DNA of 64,000 nt from Epithemia pelagica (taxonomy: Eukaryota; Bacillariophyta; Bacillariophyceae; Surirellales; Surirellaceae). This document shows positions 30,469 through 43,059 of this stretch, one piece after another. A program made the translations under genes and the position numbers. Location of the stretch: the NCBI GenBank assembly GCA_946965045.2, contig OX337238.1:1674001-1738000 (forward strand), given 5' to 3'. The notes below the pieces were generated by a model. The model worked only from the letters and a program-made list of their open reading frames with translations. It was not told the origin of the DNA and ran no database searches. Numbering within the stretch: position 1 is the stretch's first letter; the number at the start of each line of letters is the position of its first letter.

Positions 30469-32144
30469 ATGATGAAAGGGTTTGGTTTGAAATCGTGTGG
30501 AACGGTTGCCGTGACAGGAACTCTTCTCCTGAGTGCTGGCTTCCTACCCCAGACGGTCCATGGGCTCTGTATTACCACTAATGACAATACCTTTACGGTC
30601 AAGGTCAACATGTTTGCAGGAGAACTCGGTACGTGTCACCCCATTCAAGAAGAACAAAGTGGATCGTTCCAGGAGAGGCAAGAACACGTTGTTATACTGC
30701 CGCCTAGATGGATGTGCTACTCGTGATGTACACTTTCTGGCAGGTCGTCTTCTTTTGCTCCATTTTCTTATGAATGTGTTGTTCTTACCCATGTTGCTTG
30801 CTTCTATGTTTACCAACCCACAGGCTACTACATGTTTGAAGAATGTGGTGACATTGTGAATCCTACCATTGGAATGAAAGTGGGAGAAACCTATACCTTT
30901 GTGCAAGCCGATCGAAGCAATTACTTTGTAAGTCAAGATGTAGAATGCATTCTACTGATTTGAGAACTGTACCAAAATGCTCATCAAAGTCTCTTGCTGT
31001 GATTCGATATTATTTATGGTTGCGCTTTGATGCCTTGTACACAGCATGCATTGGGATTTTCCTATGTTCCGGATGGTGCTCATGCCGATGCACCGGAGCT
31101 GGAACCGGCCGTGTCGGCAAGTGACACTGCAGCCTGCATTGCCGATGCCACTTGTCCAGCTCCCATGTACATGAAGGATGATGAGTATTTGGGTGTCTAT
31201 AGCAACATTCCCGAAATTGCGCCCGTAACCACGGGCGAAGAAGATTTTGGTCTGGATGTCTATGAACCCGAATTCTTTTATCCTCTCGGCGATTGGGCTG
31301 GAGCTGGTACATATAGCATCAAACTTCGCTTTGATGATACAACCGTCACACAAGATATCTTTTACTTTTGTCATGTACGTGTGTCACTGCCAAAACGGTC
31401 CGATACATCTCTTGGTGTAGTATGAGTGTTATATTGGTCCGTGATTCCTGTATGTTCTCTCACATCGATGCTCTCTCATCATTTGGTTTTTAGATTCATC
31501 AATTCATGAGTGGTCGCATCAAGTTATTGGATGATACCAATACACCCATCAACCCAACTGACACCCCCGAGCTCGGCTACGAATACGATACGGTCAATGG
31601 TTTGGATGCTGGATGTGGCACGTTTGGTCTCAACGACTTTATGCTCCCCAACGATCAGTGCCCAGCCGCCTTTGTGTGCGATCACGAGTCATCCAGTATC
31701 AGTTTGTTTGCCCAATGCATTGAAGCCATGAACTGTAACATGCTGCATGGTATGACCACCGGTGTTTCTTCGGGTGACCCTGTCGCACTTTTTATCCATC
31801 AAATGATTCCCCATCATCAAAACGCAGTCAACATGGCCAAGGCTTTGCTCAACACCAACAAGCTCAAGTGCGAGAACTTGACCAATGAAGACGATCCCAA
31901 CTTTCGCGATTGTGAACTGGAGATTATTGTTCGCAGTATCATTACCGGTCAAAACTTTGAAATTCAAACCATGCGGAATGCCCTGACGACCTACGAATTG
32001 CCCGCATCGGACAATTGTCAAGTCGAGATTACCGAATCCAGTATCAAACAGTCGTCCGCTGTCAGTCATTCCATGCTGCCGATTGGAAAAGGCTTGGTGG
32101 TGATCGCGGCAATCTCGTCATGGATGGCTAGTACCTTCTTGTAA
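30469..32144 (+). CDS. Secreted, probably membrane-anchored cupredoxin-like + DUF305 protein (copy 2)
   Basis: Four exons (30469-30628, 30824-30927, 31045-31374, 31494-32144) encode 414 aa. Exon phases match the minus-strand paralogue, and exons 2 and 3 have identical lengths (104 and 330 bp). A signal peptide is present (VAVTGTLLLSAGFLPQTVHG). The cupredoxin-like domain shows HALGFSY and the FYFCHIHQFM ligand set. DUF305 motifs MNCNMLHGM and HQMIPHH follow. Unlike copy 1 it ends in a hydrophobic stretch (GKGLVVIAAISSWMASTFL) after a Ser-rich spacer, typical of a GPI-anchor signal or tail anchor. The two copies may therefore be a cell-surface form and a released form. ATG-ATG at the start; the first is used. 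Confidence 0.82.
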
Positions 32145-32997
32145 ACACCTCGTCGTGGTCATCTTCTTTAAGAATGCTTTATTACATTACAAGACCTGTC
32201 CCACGGTCGCATGCCATGTATATCCTTGACCACCCCACAAAGCAGTGAGGAGTTACTTGATAAACTTTCGTAAATTGTTGTTTCTAAAGTATAGTTTCGT
32301 CACTTTCAATAGTCGTCTACCTACCCGTGTCGCCTCACATATTGTACACTTGCAGCCGTCACTGTTTGAAGCTTGAAATACCAGTGTGGTAGCTTGGTGG
32401 CGACGAGAGCTGCTACCTCTCCTTCTTTAGAGGGAGTCGAAATGTGTGTGGTAATGCGCCGTGTATGTCCTTTGCTTCCGATTGGTTACAAGCAGCAAGG
32501 AGGGCACTCAGCAGTCTGTCGGAGAGTGTCTCTTTGTTGGCATGACACAACATATTCCGGCCCAATCTAACTTTTCGTTATAATGCACTCCTACGTTAGG
32601 AAAAGGACGACTAGAGACTATAGGAGTACCTCTAGCTAGTCCGACGAATCGAAGAATACACATAGCTCTTCCTATTGATGTGTCATCTTGTTTAGCGATC
32701 ACCCAGAAATGGGGGATTCTCTCAACGGATGGAACTACCGCTGAGATGTATAATATTTCCCCATCCGCATCCAGCTTGCGGAGAAAATTGTACAATCGAA
32801 TCATGTAAAAGCAACCGGCCTTCCCTGAAGATAGGGCAATTTCTAGCGTTTTGATGTCACGCGACTGAGAACTTAGTCACCGTCTGTTGGAGCCCCAGTC
32901 GCGTAACAAGGACGGGTCTCCAAATCGCCTCTCTCATTATTTGATTTCGAAGGGAAAAGTTTCGATCACCAAGGCATCGTGAAGATTGGCTAACACC
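32145..32997. other. Intergenic gap
   Basis: About 850 bp between the copper gene pair and the type II membrane protein gene. Short open frames occur but no gene or repeat was recognised. Confidence 0.4.
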
Positions 32998-35900
32998 ATG
33001 AAGACCACCAAGTTTCTCTCAAGTCCTCGTTCAATAGTCGCTGTCGCTGCAATCTTTGTAGTGGTGGGAGCCATTGGTTCTTTTATCTTTCATCCCCAAG
33101 GGGAAAGTGGAAACCCCGCTACTCTTCGGAACGGTTCCAAGAGAATCATGGAAGAGTCAAGCATCAGTCAATTGGAGATTGAGGATCGACGTTCTGACTC
33201 TTACTATGATGAAGGCACGAAGGCAATGGCAATTGGTTCCGAAGAAACTCTGAAACTGGATCAAACGAAAGACGGTGCTCTCCAAGTATATGGCCAACAA
33301 GACAAAAGTGTACCTTCTGTCAAGAAAAACAACGGGGCTACCACGAATCGTGTCGATACCTCGTTTGGATCCTTCATGAGCCTTTTTTTCCAACCGTTTT
33401 TGGGTGGTCACGTGACTAACTTACCATCTCCACAAGTTGCTGCGGGGCCATCTTCCGTCGTTGCCGTGATAAATTCGCACATTGAAATTCAAAACAGAAC
33501 AGGTGGCACGATCCAGTTCATGTCGAATCTGAACTCCATTTTCAGTTCTTTGATTGGTAATGAGGCCGTCCCTCTCGGCCCACAGATCCGCTTTGATACT
33601 CTCGAAGGCAGGTTTGTTCTTGTCGCCGAGTTCCGCAACTCAAGTGCGTTGACGTATCAGACTCTGATTGCAGTCTCGAAAACAAGCAACCCGAACAGCA
33701 CGACTTCTACTGATTGGTGGACAAGCTCGTTCAATACGTTGATTACCTCGCCCCAGAATGAGACCCTCGGAATCAGCGATGGATCGTTTCCGAGTGGACC
33801 CCCTGGTCTTGGGTTTGATGAAGAAGCTATATACATTACCCGAGAAATGTTCTCAAGCAGTGCTACCGGATTTAGCCGTGAACCACACTTGCTTTGGATC
33901 CTTAACAAGACCGCTTTCTACAACGGAAGTAATCAGACTGCTTTCACAGTCCACAATTTTGCTCGAAATACCCCCGCACCTTTTGATTTGAACGGCCGCT
34001 ACGTACCAGCTACTGTACGCGACGCAACTGGGATCTCATCACTTATCGGGACCTTTCTTGTGGCATACAATGGACTTCACATCACGGGACCACCGCCGAC
34101 ATCATTTATCTGGATGTTTCGAGTCATCACTCCGCTCACTTCCCCGATTTTCACGTTCTACTCGATAAATGCAGGACAGTTTGACACCACTGTACCTGCT
34201 GTCCTTCCGGATGCACCTCAGAGAAATGGTACTTTTCCCGGTGTGGATACCGGTGACCGTAGCGTGTTGGGAGCGGTGTGGCAGAACGATGCCTTGTGGA
34301 TTGTTTCTTCTTGCGTTGATAGCGACAATGAGGTGGCCGCCTTTTGGATGAAATTTACCATTGCCGGATTTGGTGAACCGAGCATTTCAGGTTTTGGTAC
34401 CATCAGCGGAGATGATATTGCTCCAAACACGAACACATTCTTTCCGTCTTTGGATGTGAGTCGAAGTGGTCATGCAGCGATTAGTTTTGCTGCTTCAGGT
34501 CCAAATATCGACCCCGGATTTTATTCCGTGATTGTTGACCCGGATGGAAACCGCGTTTTGGGAGGTTCCAATGAGGTTGCAGCTGGATCAGGGTCTTATT
34601 CCATTGAGACTGACAGTGGAAATCGATGGGGTCGTACGACAGGAACAGCCGTTGACCCTAACGCAACCAACTGTTTTTGGGCGTATGGTCCGTTTGCCTC
34701 GTCCTTCGACTGTTCTACACAATTCAATTCAAACTTTTTCGGCTGTTGGGACACTGCCTATGCACGCCTTTGTGTCCCGGAGCAAATCCCAACTCCTCTT
34801 CCATCGGCCGGCCCTGCGCCAAGCCCGACCGTAAGTCCATTTGCTGCTCCTACGTCAGGTCCCATGGCAAGTCCATCTCAAGCTCCATCGCCTGCCCCCA
34901 CGACAAGTCCATCGCCTGCTCCTACGTCAGGCCCCACGGTAAATCCATCTCCAGCTCTAACGCCTGCCCCCACGACAAGTCCATCTCCAGCTCCAACACC
35001 TGCCCCTGTGGCAAGCCCATCTCCAGCACCCACGCCTGTTCCTGTGGTAAGCCCATCTCCAGAACCCACGCCTGTTCCTGCGGCAAGCCCATCTCCAGTT
35101 CCAACGCCCACCCCTTCGTCAAACCCATTTCCGGTTCCGACTCCTGACCCTACGCCAAGCCCCAGCATTGCTCCTGCCGATCCGTTTGGTCCAGGTGCTG
35201 CTTGTCCGGCATCAACTTCTTGTTCACCTGACGGAACCTGTGGAAATTGTCTCGAGCCACGACCTTTTGACAATCCTGTGAAAGGTTGTTCTTGCAAAGC
35301 ATGTGAATGTGTGGTATGTGCGGCGGATCCCAATTGTTGCTCTGATTCAGAATGGTTTTGGGATGGCGGAGAATTTGGTTGTGCTACAAAAGCCGAAGAA
35401 CTCTGTGAATGCGGATCTCTTCCACCACCTAGCAAGTGCCCACTCCCTTCATCCTGTGATAACGGATCTTGTGGCAATTGCAAGGATGCTCGTGGTACAG
35501 AGGCTGGATGCAGTTGCAGTGGGTGTGAATGCCGGGTTTGCGAATCAGATCCTTTTTGTTGTGAAAATTTCTGGGATCGCCTTTGTGTCCAAAAAGCTGA
35601 AGAGGTTTGCGATTGTACGCCTGATATACCATCTGCAGCTCCATCTTGGATCCCTTCCTCGCTTCCCTCCTCAGAACCATCGTCCTTCCCCAGCGAAAAT
35701 CCATCGGCCAATCCAACCAACAGTCCATCTCAGAGTCCTACGCCATGTCCAGCTTCGTCGGGACCTGCACTTTCACCAGTTTTGGGCTCGTCTTCCGAAA
35801 CCCCGGACGGACCCCTGGCCCTTGCTGAGTTCTCCCTCTCGTGGCCGAGCGACAACATTGGAAGCTTGGTTGTTGAGTTGCAACAAAGTCAGACTCGTGG

Positions 35901-36081
35901 AAATTTTGTCTCTCTCTCGACCATCAACGTGCTTCCTACGTCGGGTATCAATGGAGCTTTTTCAGTCTCTATCCCGCTGACTCGTGTTGGATTGCATAAA
36001 TTTGTCGTTACGGCAACGCCTCAACTCAATCCTTGTTTCTCCACGGAAACAGGGACTTCAAATCTATTCTTCGTTCGTTAA
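32998..36081 (+). CDS. Type II membrane protein: propeller-like ectodomain, Pro-rich stalk, Cys modules
   Basis: A 1027-aa single-exon protein from ATG at 32998. Residues about 16-35 form a membrane anchor (SIVAVAAIFVVVGAIGSFIF). Residues about 130-590 form a beta-rich ectodomain that looks propeller-like (RFDTLEGRFVLVAEF, LIAVSKTSNPN, GFDEEAIYITREMF). Residues about 593-715 are a Pro/Ser/Thr stalk of PSPAPTPAP-type repeats, probably O-glycosylated. Two Cys modules follow (about 737-811 and 815-876) with the pattern CGNC...GCSC..CEC.VC..D..CC...WD..C. After a second Ser/Pro stretch, a beta-sandwich-like domain (about 935-1027) closes the protein. Substrate and role are unknown; cell-wall or frustule association or adhesion is possible. 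It has an inverted, damaged paralogue directly downstream. Confidence 0.75.
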   Translation: MKTTKFLSSPRSIVAVAAIFVVVGAIGSFIFHPQGESGNPATLRNGSKRIMEESSISQLEIEDRRSDSYYDEGTKAMAIGSEETLKLDQTKDGALQVYGQQDKSVPSVKKNNGATTNRVDTSFGSFMSLFFQPFLGGHVTNLPSPQVAAGPSSVVAVINSHIEIQNRTGGTIQFMSNLNSIFSSLIGNEAVPLGPQIRFDTLEGRFVLVAEFRNSSALTYQTLIAVSKTSNPNSTTSTDWWTSSFNTLITSPQNETLGISDGSFPSGPPGLGFDEEAIYITREMFSSSATGFSREPHLLWILNKTAFYNGSNQTAFTVHNFARNTPAPFDLNGRYVPATVRDATGISSLIGTFLVAYNGLHITGPPPTSFIWMFRVITPLTSPIFTFYSINAGQFDTTVPAVLPDAPQRNGTFPGVDTGDRSVLGAVWQNDALWIVSSCVDSDNEVAAFWMKFTIAGFGEPSISGFGTISGDDIAPNTNTFFPSLDVSRSGHAAISFAASGPNIDPGFYSVIVDPDGNRVLGGSNEVAAGSGSYSIETDSGNRWGRTTGTAVDPNATNCFWAYGPFASSFDCSTQFNSNFFGCWDTAYARLCVPEQIPTPLPSAGPAPSPTVSPFAAPTSGPMASPSQAPSPAPTTSPSPAPTSGPTVNPSPALTPAPTTSPSPAPTPAPVASPSPAPTPVPVVSPSPEPTPVPAASPSPVPTPTPSSNPFPVPTPDPTPSPSIAPADPFGPGAACPASTSCSPDGTCGNCLEPRPFDNPVKGCSCKACECVVCAADPNCCSDSEWFWDGGEFGCATKAEELCECGSLPPPSKCPLPSSCDNGSCGNCKDARGTEAGCSCSGCECRVCESDPFCCENFWDRLCVQKAEEVCDCTPDIPSAAPSWIPSSLPSSEPSSFPSENPSANPTNSPSQSPTPCPASSGPALSPVLGSSSETPDGPLALAEFSLSWPSDNIGSLVVELQQSQTRGNFVSLSTINVLPTSGINGAFSVSIPLTRVGLHKFVVTATPQLNPCFSTETGTSNLFFVR

Positions 36082-36664
36082 ATGGACGATGAATGCAATG
36101 AGAAGAATGACAGAACTTTGTTTCAGTGGCTCGACCGAGTCGTAGCCTTTAATAGTAATCAGTTAGCGCGTTATTTACATGTATTTTCTGCATATTCCCA
36201 ATATTTTAGATATCTCGCATGTAGAAAGGTAGTCCACTTTGCAAATGTTCCCCAAGAGTTGGTTCATGTTTTGAATAACATCGCATAAACATTGCCATTG
36301 CGTTATGGCATGACTAAGGTACGATGCACTATACGTGCCGAATCGTGCAACGTTACGGGACTTGCCTATCCCGTCACAAGATGGCAAACAAAAGAGTGAC
36401 TTGGCGGGAATGCTACGCATAAAGCCTCCCACTCCATCGTACAGATGTCAGAAACAACCCAAAATAGAACGCCACTCTAGCAAGCTTACTGAGAGACACA
36501 AAATAGGAATAGAGAGAAACGAGTTTGTTTGGGACTCAACAAAACCACTAAGTTGAATGAAGATGATGTACCTTGTCTCCATTCATTAATACAAGAGACA
36601 GAACTAAAAGCACTGATGGATTCACGATAGTACTTGTGAGACTTATGGGAGATGGATTCAACAA
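36082..36664. other. Gap between convergent paralogues
   Basis: About 580 bp between the stop codons of the two tail-to-tail paralogues. No gene or repeat was recognised. Confidence 0.4.
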
Positions 36665-39600
36665 TTACACAAGAAAAAGCCGCGAGCGTGCAGTTTCAGC
36701 AACGAAACAAAAGTTATCCTGTGGAGTGGCAGTGACGGAGAATCGATGCAATGCGCTTTGAAGAGCCATGACCGTCACCGAGTACACACCATTCACACCT
36801 GACGAGACTGTCGCCCTGACTCCTGCAACGGCAACATACTCATTGCGACCGGTATTTTGCTCCAAGACAACGGTCAAGCTTCCAATATTCTTCATTGGCC
36901 AATTCACTGTGAATCGAAGCACCACTTCCAAACCTGAGTTTGGATTCACCGACCCGACAAGCTGTGAAAGTGTTGGACTGCTCGGTGGACAGGCAGTGGG
37001 GCTCTGTGAAGGACTTGAGCTTGGAATTGACGTTGGTATATCGCTTGGCTTAGAGGTGGGATAATCTGATGGACTTGCAGATGGATTCATAGATGAACTG
37101 GGGGCAGCAGAGACAGATGGTTGTGACGAGAGAGTGGGAAGAAACGAGACGCTTGGTTTGCTCGAGATAGAGGGCCGAGCTGACGGACTTGCAGATGGAT
37201 TCATAGATGAGCTCGGCGCGGCAGATACGGATGGTTGCGATGAGAGAGTGGGAAGGAACGAGACACTTGGTTGGCTCGAGAGAGAAGGTGCCGAAGAAGG
37301 TGACTCAGACGGAGCAATACAGCTGCATAGTTCCTCAGCTCGGCCCACACAAAGAGAGTCCCAAAAGTTTTCGCAACAAAAGTCATCAACTGCACAGACC
37401 TCACATTCACATGAACTACAGCTGCATCCTTTTTCATTCAAACGCATTTCCTTACAGTTCCCACAAGTGTCGTCAAAACAAGTAGGCTGAAGCTGACACT
37501 CCTTCTTGGTGGTTCCGCAGTCACATAGAGTCCTCGCCAAGTCGGCGCAAATTTCATCCCAGTACCATCCCTCACTGTCACAACAGTCGGCATCTGCTTC
37601 ACACACGACGCACTCACATCCCGGACACGAACAACCTGCACCCCCGTCAAATAGGCGTGGTTCCAGACAATCTCCACACAAGTTACCAGCGCCGCAAGAT
37701 GTCGGTGCCCTGCAAGTGGATGGTGTAGATGGTGTGGATGGTGTGGATGGTGTGGATGGTGCAGATTGACTAATCGGAGCACTGCTTCGTTCTGTTGGAG
37801 CTGCACTCGGAGTGGAGGTCGGACTAACACTGGGAGATTCAGTATCATCGGAACATGCACAGAGGCTCTTGGTTAAGTTGACGCAAAATTTGTCTCAATA
37901 CCAGTCGTCTGCGCAGCAGCTTGGATCAGCTTCGCACACATCACACTCACATCCTGGGCATGAGCATCCACTTGAGAAGTTTCCTGAGACAACAGAGCAG
38001 TCTCCGCATGAACCATCCCTACACGCAGACGGTCCTGGGCACGACGATGGAGCAGCTGACGTGGTTGGTGTCGTCGTGGGAAATGCAGTGGGAGTTTCTG
38101 ATGGCCTGTCGGTTGGATTTTCGGTGGGATCTTTGGTCGGATTGAAAGAAGGAATTGATGATGGCCTGTCGGTAGGATTTTCAGTGGGATCCTTGGTTGG
38201 GTTAGACGTAGGAGACGACGATGGACTGTCGGTAGGATTTTCAGTGGGATCCTTGGTTGGGTTGGAGGAAGGAGACGATAATGTCCCGTCGGTCGGGTTC
38301 ACGGTGGGGGCTTCCGTTGGACTTGGTGCACAAAGACGAGCGTATGATGTAGCCCAACATCCAAACGACGATGAGGTGTCGCTCCAACAGTTTGTCGATG
38401 CGTACGGTCCATACGACCAGAAACAGTCGGTGTTGTCGGGGTCAAGTGATGTTCCTGTAATTGGGCCCCAGCTGTTTACCCGAGCGCCATAGTCTATATA
38501 CTCCGTTCCGGCCCTGACGACATCAGGGGGCCCTGATACGGTCACTCCGTCCGGGTCCACGATTACGACGTAAAAACCCGGATAAAGGTTCGGGCCACTG
38601 GCAGCAAAGCTTATGGCCACATATCCATTTGAATTTACGTCCATCGATGGTGCAAACGTGTGAGTGTTGCTCGCAATGTCATCACCTGGTATTGTTCCGA
38701 CTATGTCTATAGTTGGGTCGATGAATCCAGTGAGTGTAAATTTCATCCATAAGACAGCAACCTCATTGTCTGTGTCAACGCAGGTCGAAACGGCCCAAAG
38801 AGCGTCACCGTCATAACGGCACTAAAGATTGCACGAGCTTGCCGGTCACCGGTCTCCAACAGTTCGAAGCTGTCTTTTTGAGGGACATTTGGGATCCAGA
38901 ACCTAATCGCCGAGTCAACCGAACCAATATTTTTGGTGTAGAACGTGAATATCGGGTTGTCAAGTGGGTTAATGATCCGAACAATATAAATCAACGATTC
39001 CAATGTACGTGAGTTGCGAAGATTGTCGTATCCAATCAAGTATGTTCCAACAATGTTTGGAATAGTGGCGGTGCGCCGAACAGTTGCAGGTTGATAGTGT
39101 TTAAGCAAAACAGCCGAAAGACGACCACTTTCAAGCACAAAATTGTGAACTGTGAAAGCCGACTGGTCGTCTGCATTGAGATAGGCAGACTTGTCCAAGA
39201 TCCAGACAAGATTGTGTTCGTGGGAAAATGTCGAGAAAGAAACCATGTCTTGCGTGATATAGAAAGCATCTTCGTCATACCCAACTCCAGGAACAGAGTC
39301 GGGAAAGGAAGGGTCGGTGATGCCAAGATTGCTATCCGCAGCCGGGATGAATGTATCCAACGAATAAAACCACCAGTCGGCAGAGCTCACACTTTTCGGA
39401 TTATTATCTTTTGATACAGCAATAAGAGTACGGGTGATCAGATTTGTCATGTCTCGATCTTCTACAAAAAGAATGAACCTGTCTTTAAACGAGTCATAAA
39501 TGATCTTGGGAAAGGAAGGTTCTTCGACTGGGTTGAGCGTACTGAACATGTCTCGCAAAGAGGCTACAGGGAACATCCGAGTACCTGTGGCCTTGTCCCG

Positions 39601-40326
39601 AACTTCAATGTTTGAATCCACAACGCCGATCACTGAAAACTTCCCAGCCGCTGTGTTGGGTGACGGATTAAGAGAAAAGTGATCAAAGTCACTCAGCTGT
39701 TCCGCAAGGCCAATGTCAGAGTGCACGACGTCAGATACCCAATTTCTCGTTGTTGTACTCGTGCGCCGTGAGTCCTGTTCACCGAATACAGCGGGATCGT
39801 TCTCCCCTTCTTGATTGTTTAAGGAAGGGCGACGGATGTGCTCGGAGTTCTTGATAGGAGGTTGAAGAGCGTTGGACAGTTCTGCGACAGAGATGGAATG
39901 AATGACATCGTTGGCCTTTTGTTCTTCGAGAAGCTTGAGGAAAGACTGAAGGTCGTCTTTCGAAACCTCAGTGTCGGCTTCAACGGACGGCTCAGCAACA
40001 AAATTCGTGGTGCCATGAGGATCTTCAAGACGTCCATCCTCGGATTTCTCCTCATGGCTCATGTCAATCGTGTCAATGCGTTCATCCTGAGGGTGAGATG
40101 ACTCCTCATAGTCACTGGAGAGAAATGTCAGCGATTGACTAGCACTTCCAACGGACGATGCATCAATAGACTTCATGGTATCTTGTCTGCGAAGTGCAAC
40201 GGAATGAGCCTGGATTTCCGCTTCTCCGGTAGGATGACGTATCCACTGATACATGGTCGCGATGACGACAAACAGTCCAATGACAACAACCAAGTTACGG
40301 GCGTTTGCTCGAGGCCGGGACATCAT
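36665..40326 (-). pseudogene. Damaged inverted paralogue of the type II membrane protein
   Basis: It starts at ATG 40326 with an anchor (NLVVVIGLFVVIATMYQWI) and has the same domain order as 32998-36081: propeller-like ectodomain, Pro/Ser/Thr stalk with a repeated DPTENPTD motif, two and a half Cys modules, a Ser/Pro stretch with SSQPSVS repeats, and the beta-sandwich C-terminus. Two lesions are visible. A one-base frameshift near 38820 occurs within the block homologous to NDALWIVSSCVDSDNEV. An in-frame TGA at 37895-37897 replaces the Trp expected after WY in the Cys module (compare WYWDEIC downstream). Everything else is open, so inactivation looks recent. Confidence 0.75.
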
Positions 40327-41101
40327 GGTGATATTCCTTGTTTGGGTATATTGCAACAATCCAACGTTTTTTTTAAGAGGTGACAAGAAAAATGAGGCCT
40401 CTTTGCTTTCCACGCGACTGAGAGTTAGCGATGAAATGATCACAGCTGGGTTTTTTCGTTTTGGGGGATACAGTGACACAACCTTTCAACTTTCAACCTA
40501 AAAGAGAAAAGAGTTTATTAGAAGTAGCTTAAAAAAGACGGAATGAGAGATGATAGAGAATGGAGAGATCGGTATTTATTACTTTCCCCAATGTTCCCAG
40601 ACTCCCTAGCCTTTACACGACTCCCGAGAATCGCAAGGTAACATGGGCCTTTTGTCCCCACTCGCGCTCATTCGCGACAGATGAGATGCGACCGTTGGCT
40701 ATGGGCTGCGCTTCACAGCTTCGAAGGTAGAATCAATGATTGATGGAATGAATCTACCTTCTCCTGCTTTCCATTTGGAGGTGCACCAACGGGCACAGAT
40801 TCCATGTGGAGGCCATCTCAGAGTTCAGTCGCGTACCAAAGGGATGACTAGTTATGGCAACGCGTCAATGAAGGTTAACAGCCCGGAATGGTTTTTTATG
40901 GATATTCCGTCTAAGTCATCTCCCTATTCCAACCCATAGAAAGTTTCTCGTATTGGATGCGATGAAATACAAATAAGACTGTCGACTTGAGCTGAGTACG
41001 CGCTTATGGATTGGTGACAGTTTATGGAACATGTGAAGTAAACAAATAAAAAATATGGAGGTTGACGAACCCCAATCGACATCGTCGAGTATCTTGGAGA
41101 C
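40327..41101. other. Intergenic gap
   Basis: About 775 bp upstream of the damaged paralogue and downstream of the coiled-coil gene. No gene or repeat was recognised. Confidence 0.4.
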
Positions 41102-43059
41102 TCATGCCGAAGTTTGCTCATAGTCTCGAACGGTTTGTTCCAATTCGTGGATTCGTTTGCGTGCCGATCGCAATTCCTGACGGGCAAACACGAGACTGGA
41201 TGATACGACACGACCATGGGCTGCGACAGTTTTTCCATCCGAGGTAGCATGTTTCAACTTGGCGCGCGTCTCTTGCAACTGTTGTAGTAAATTGTGATTT
41301 TCGACTTGTAGTTCGTGGTTGAGCTGCTCCACGGCTTGGAATTCCGCATGCATTCCCTTCAATTCTTGTGATAGACGATCGTGTTCCTGCAATAGTGAGG
41401 TCAATGTGGACGTCAAGGTTTCAACCGCCTTGGATAGCTTCTTACGTTCATCTGTGTGAATGGTTATCTGCGAATCGGCGACGCGAAGTTTGACAGATGC
41501 TCCATCTCCATTGCGCTTGACCTGTTTTCGTTTCTGTTGTTGTTGTTGCTGCTGCTGCTCTTGCTCTCTATGATCCTCCATAAGCGAGTGCACCGCGGCC
41601 ACAAGCGATTTGTTGGCCATGGCCAGCGTATCACGTTCCACACGTAAGCCCTCTAACTGCTGTGTAAGGGATTCCACTTCGGTGGACAAAGAAGCAATCA
41701 CTGCGGTCAGTTCCGCATTCTGCCCGTCATCACCACTTTTGTTGTCCTGTCTCTCTCGGGGACCGTGTGTCTCTTGCTTTTCTGTTGTAGATTCGGTGGT
41801 TCCTTGAGTGGCATTTCGTTCTTCACCAAATGGGTCGGACCCACTAGCACTACCAACTTCCGTTGCTGTTCCGGCTTGCTCTGTTCCGTTTGCACTGGCC
41901 AAATTGGAGCGAATCCATTCCGGAGATTGGTTTGTGGTGACCTTCGACCAATCCACACATAGTGTATCCATATGTTCCTTGGCCATTGCAATCGCTTCTT
42001 GGACGACGGCGATGTCTTTGCGAAGATCGGCCTGGTTGGAGGGCGAGGAAATTGACATGCGTCGCGCGACAAGACTTTGCTTTCTGGAGAGTTTACGTAG
42101 GGCCTGGTCAGGATCCGGAGGTACATGGGAAGATTTAGTTGCCTCAGCATCGGTCAGGGCTGAACCAACGGACGTCGTGTGTTCGGATCGTGATCGAAGG
42201 GCCACCAGGGCATGAACGGCTTTTCGCAAATCGCGTTGAATGGATTCCATTTGATACGAAATATCCGTGTGAGAAATGGTTTTCAACTGATCGTGGGGGA
42301 ATGTATCAGTGTCGGGCCTCCCTGTCGTAGACATGGATGTTTCCTGTGTGGCAGCCAATGGTTTGGCAGTCTCTTTTGCTTGAGAAGCCTTTGGGTACAC
42401 GATATTTGTACTACTCTGAGTCGGTCGTACTGGTTGTCTTGGCGCTGGGGCGGTGCTGGCTCGTTGGTGTTTTGCTTGGAGACGAGACACCATGGAGTTT
42501 GTAGTCAAAGGAAGGGGTTGTTGGAGCAACAGAGGTGGGATGCACACATCACTAGGTACGTCGTCTTCGATTCCTAGCCCATTGACCATTTCGCTAATAG
42601 CATTTGCCGTGTCGTGATGTGGAGACAAGTCTCTTGGTGCATGTGTCTTTGTTGTGGTATTGGTTTTGCGATTCTTAAGATTGTTGCTCTTGTTTATGTT
42701 GGATTCGTGAGAAGAGATCTTCTGCTTGGACTTGGCCTTTTTCTGTCTCAACATTCCACCTTCGGAGGCTTTTGGTTTGGGGCTAGAAGCTGTATATACA
42801 GTTGTGAGAACGGTAAGATGAATATTGGATCCCATGATTAGAGGAGAAGAATGTAATCGTTGTACTTACCTCCGCGCTTTGCATCTTTTGATTGTTTATT
42901 GTTAGTGTTGTGGGTGCCGTGCATGGTATTAAAGGAGAGGTATTGCAAAACTTTGCGACCAGGCGATCGACGAGGAACCGAAGCCATGGCTCCATCTTGA
43001 TCTGTCAGCGATGTCGTTACGGGAAGCACCCCTGTAGAACTGGCATTGTTTGGTTTCAT
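41102..43059 (-). CDS. Coiled-coil protein
   Basis: Two exons (43059-42870 and 42789-41102) with an 80-bp intron (GTAAGT...ACAG) give 625 aa. The exon junction reads ...AKRG-A-SSPKPK, which is consistent in frame. The N-terminal half is Ser/Thr/Lys-rich and probably disordered. From about residue 410 on, a long heptad-rich coiled coil is evident (LSTEVESLTQQLEGLRVERDTL..., ELQVENHNLLQQLQETRAKL, ELRSARKRIHELEQTVRDYE), interrupted by a Gln run (residues about 475-490). A shorter coiled segment lies near MESIQRDLRKAVHALVALR. A cytoskeletal or scaffold role is likely but the family is unknown. The open frame extends 25 codons above the chosen ATG. Confidence 0.7.
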
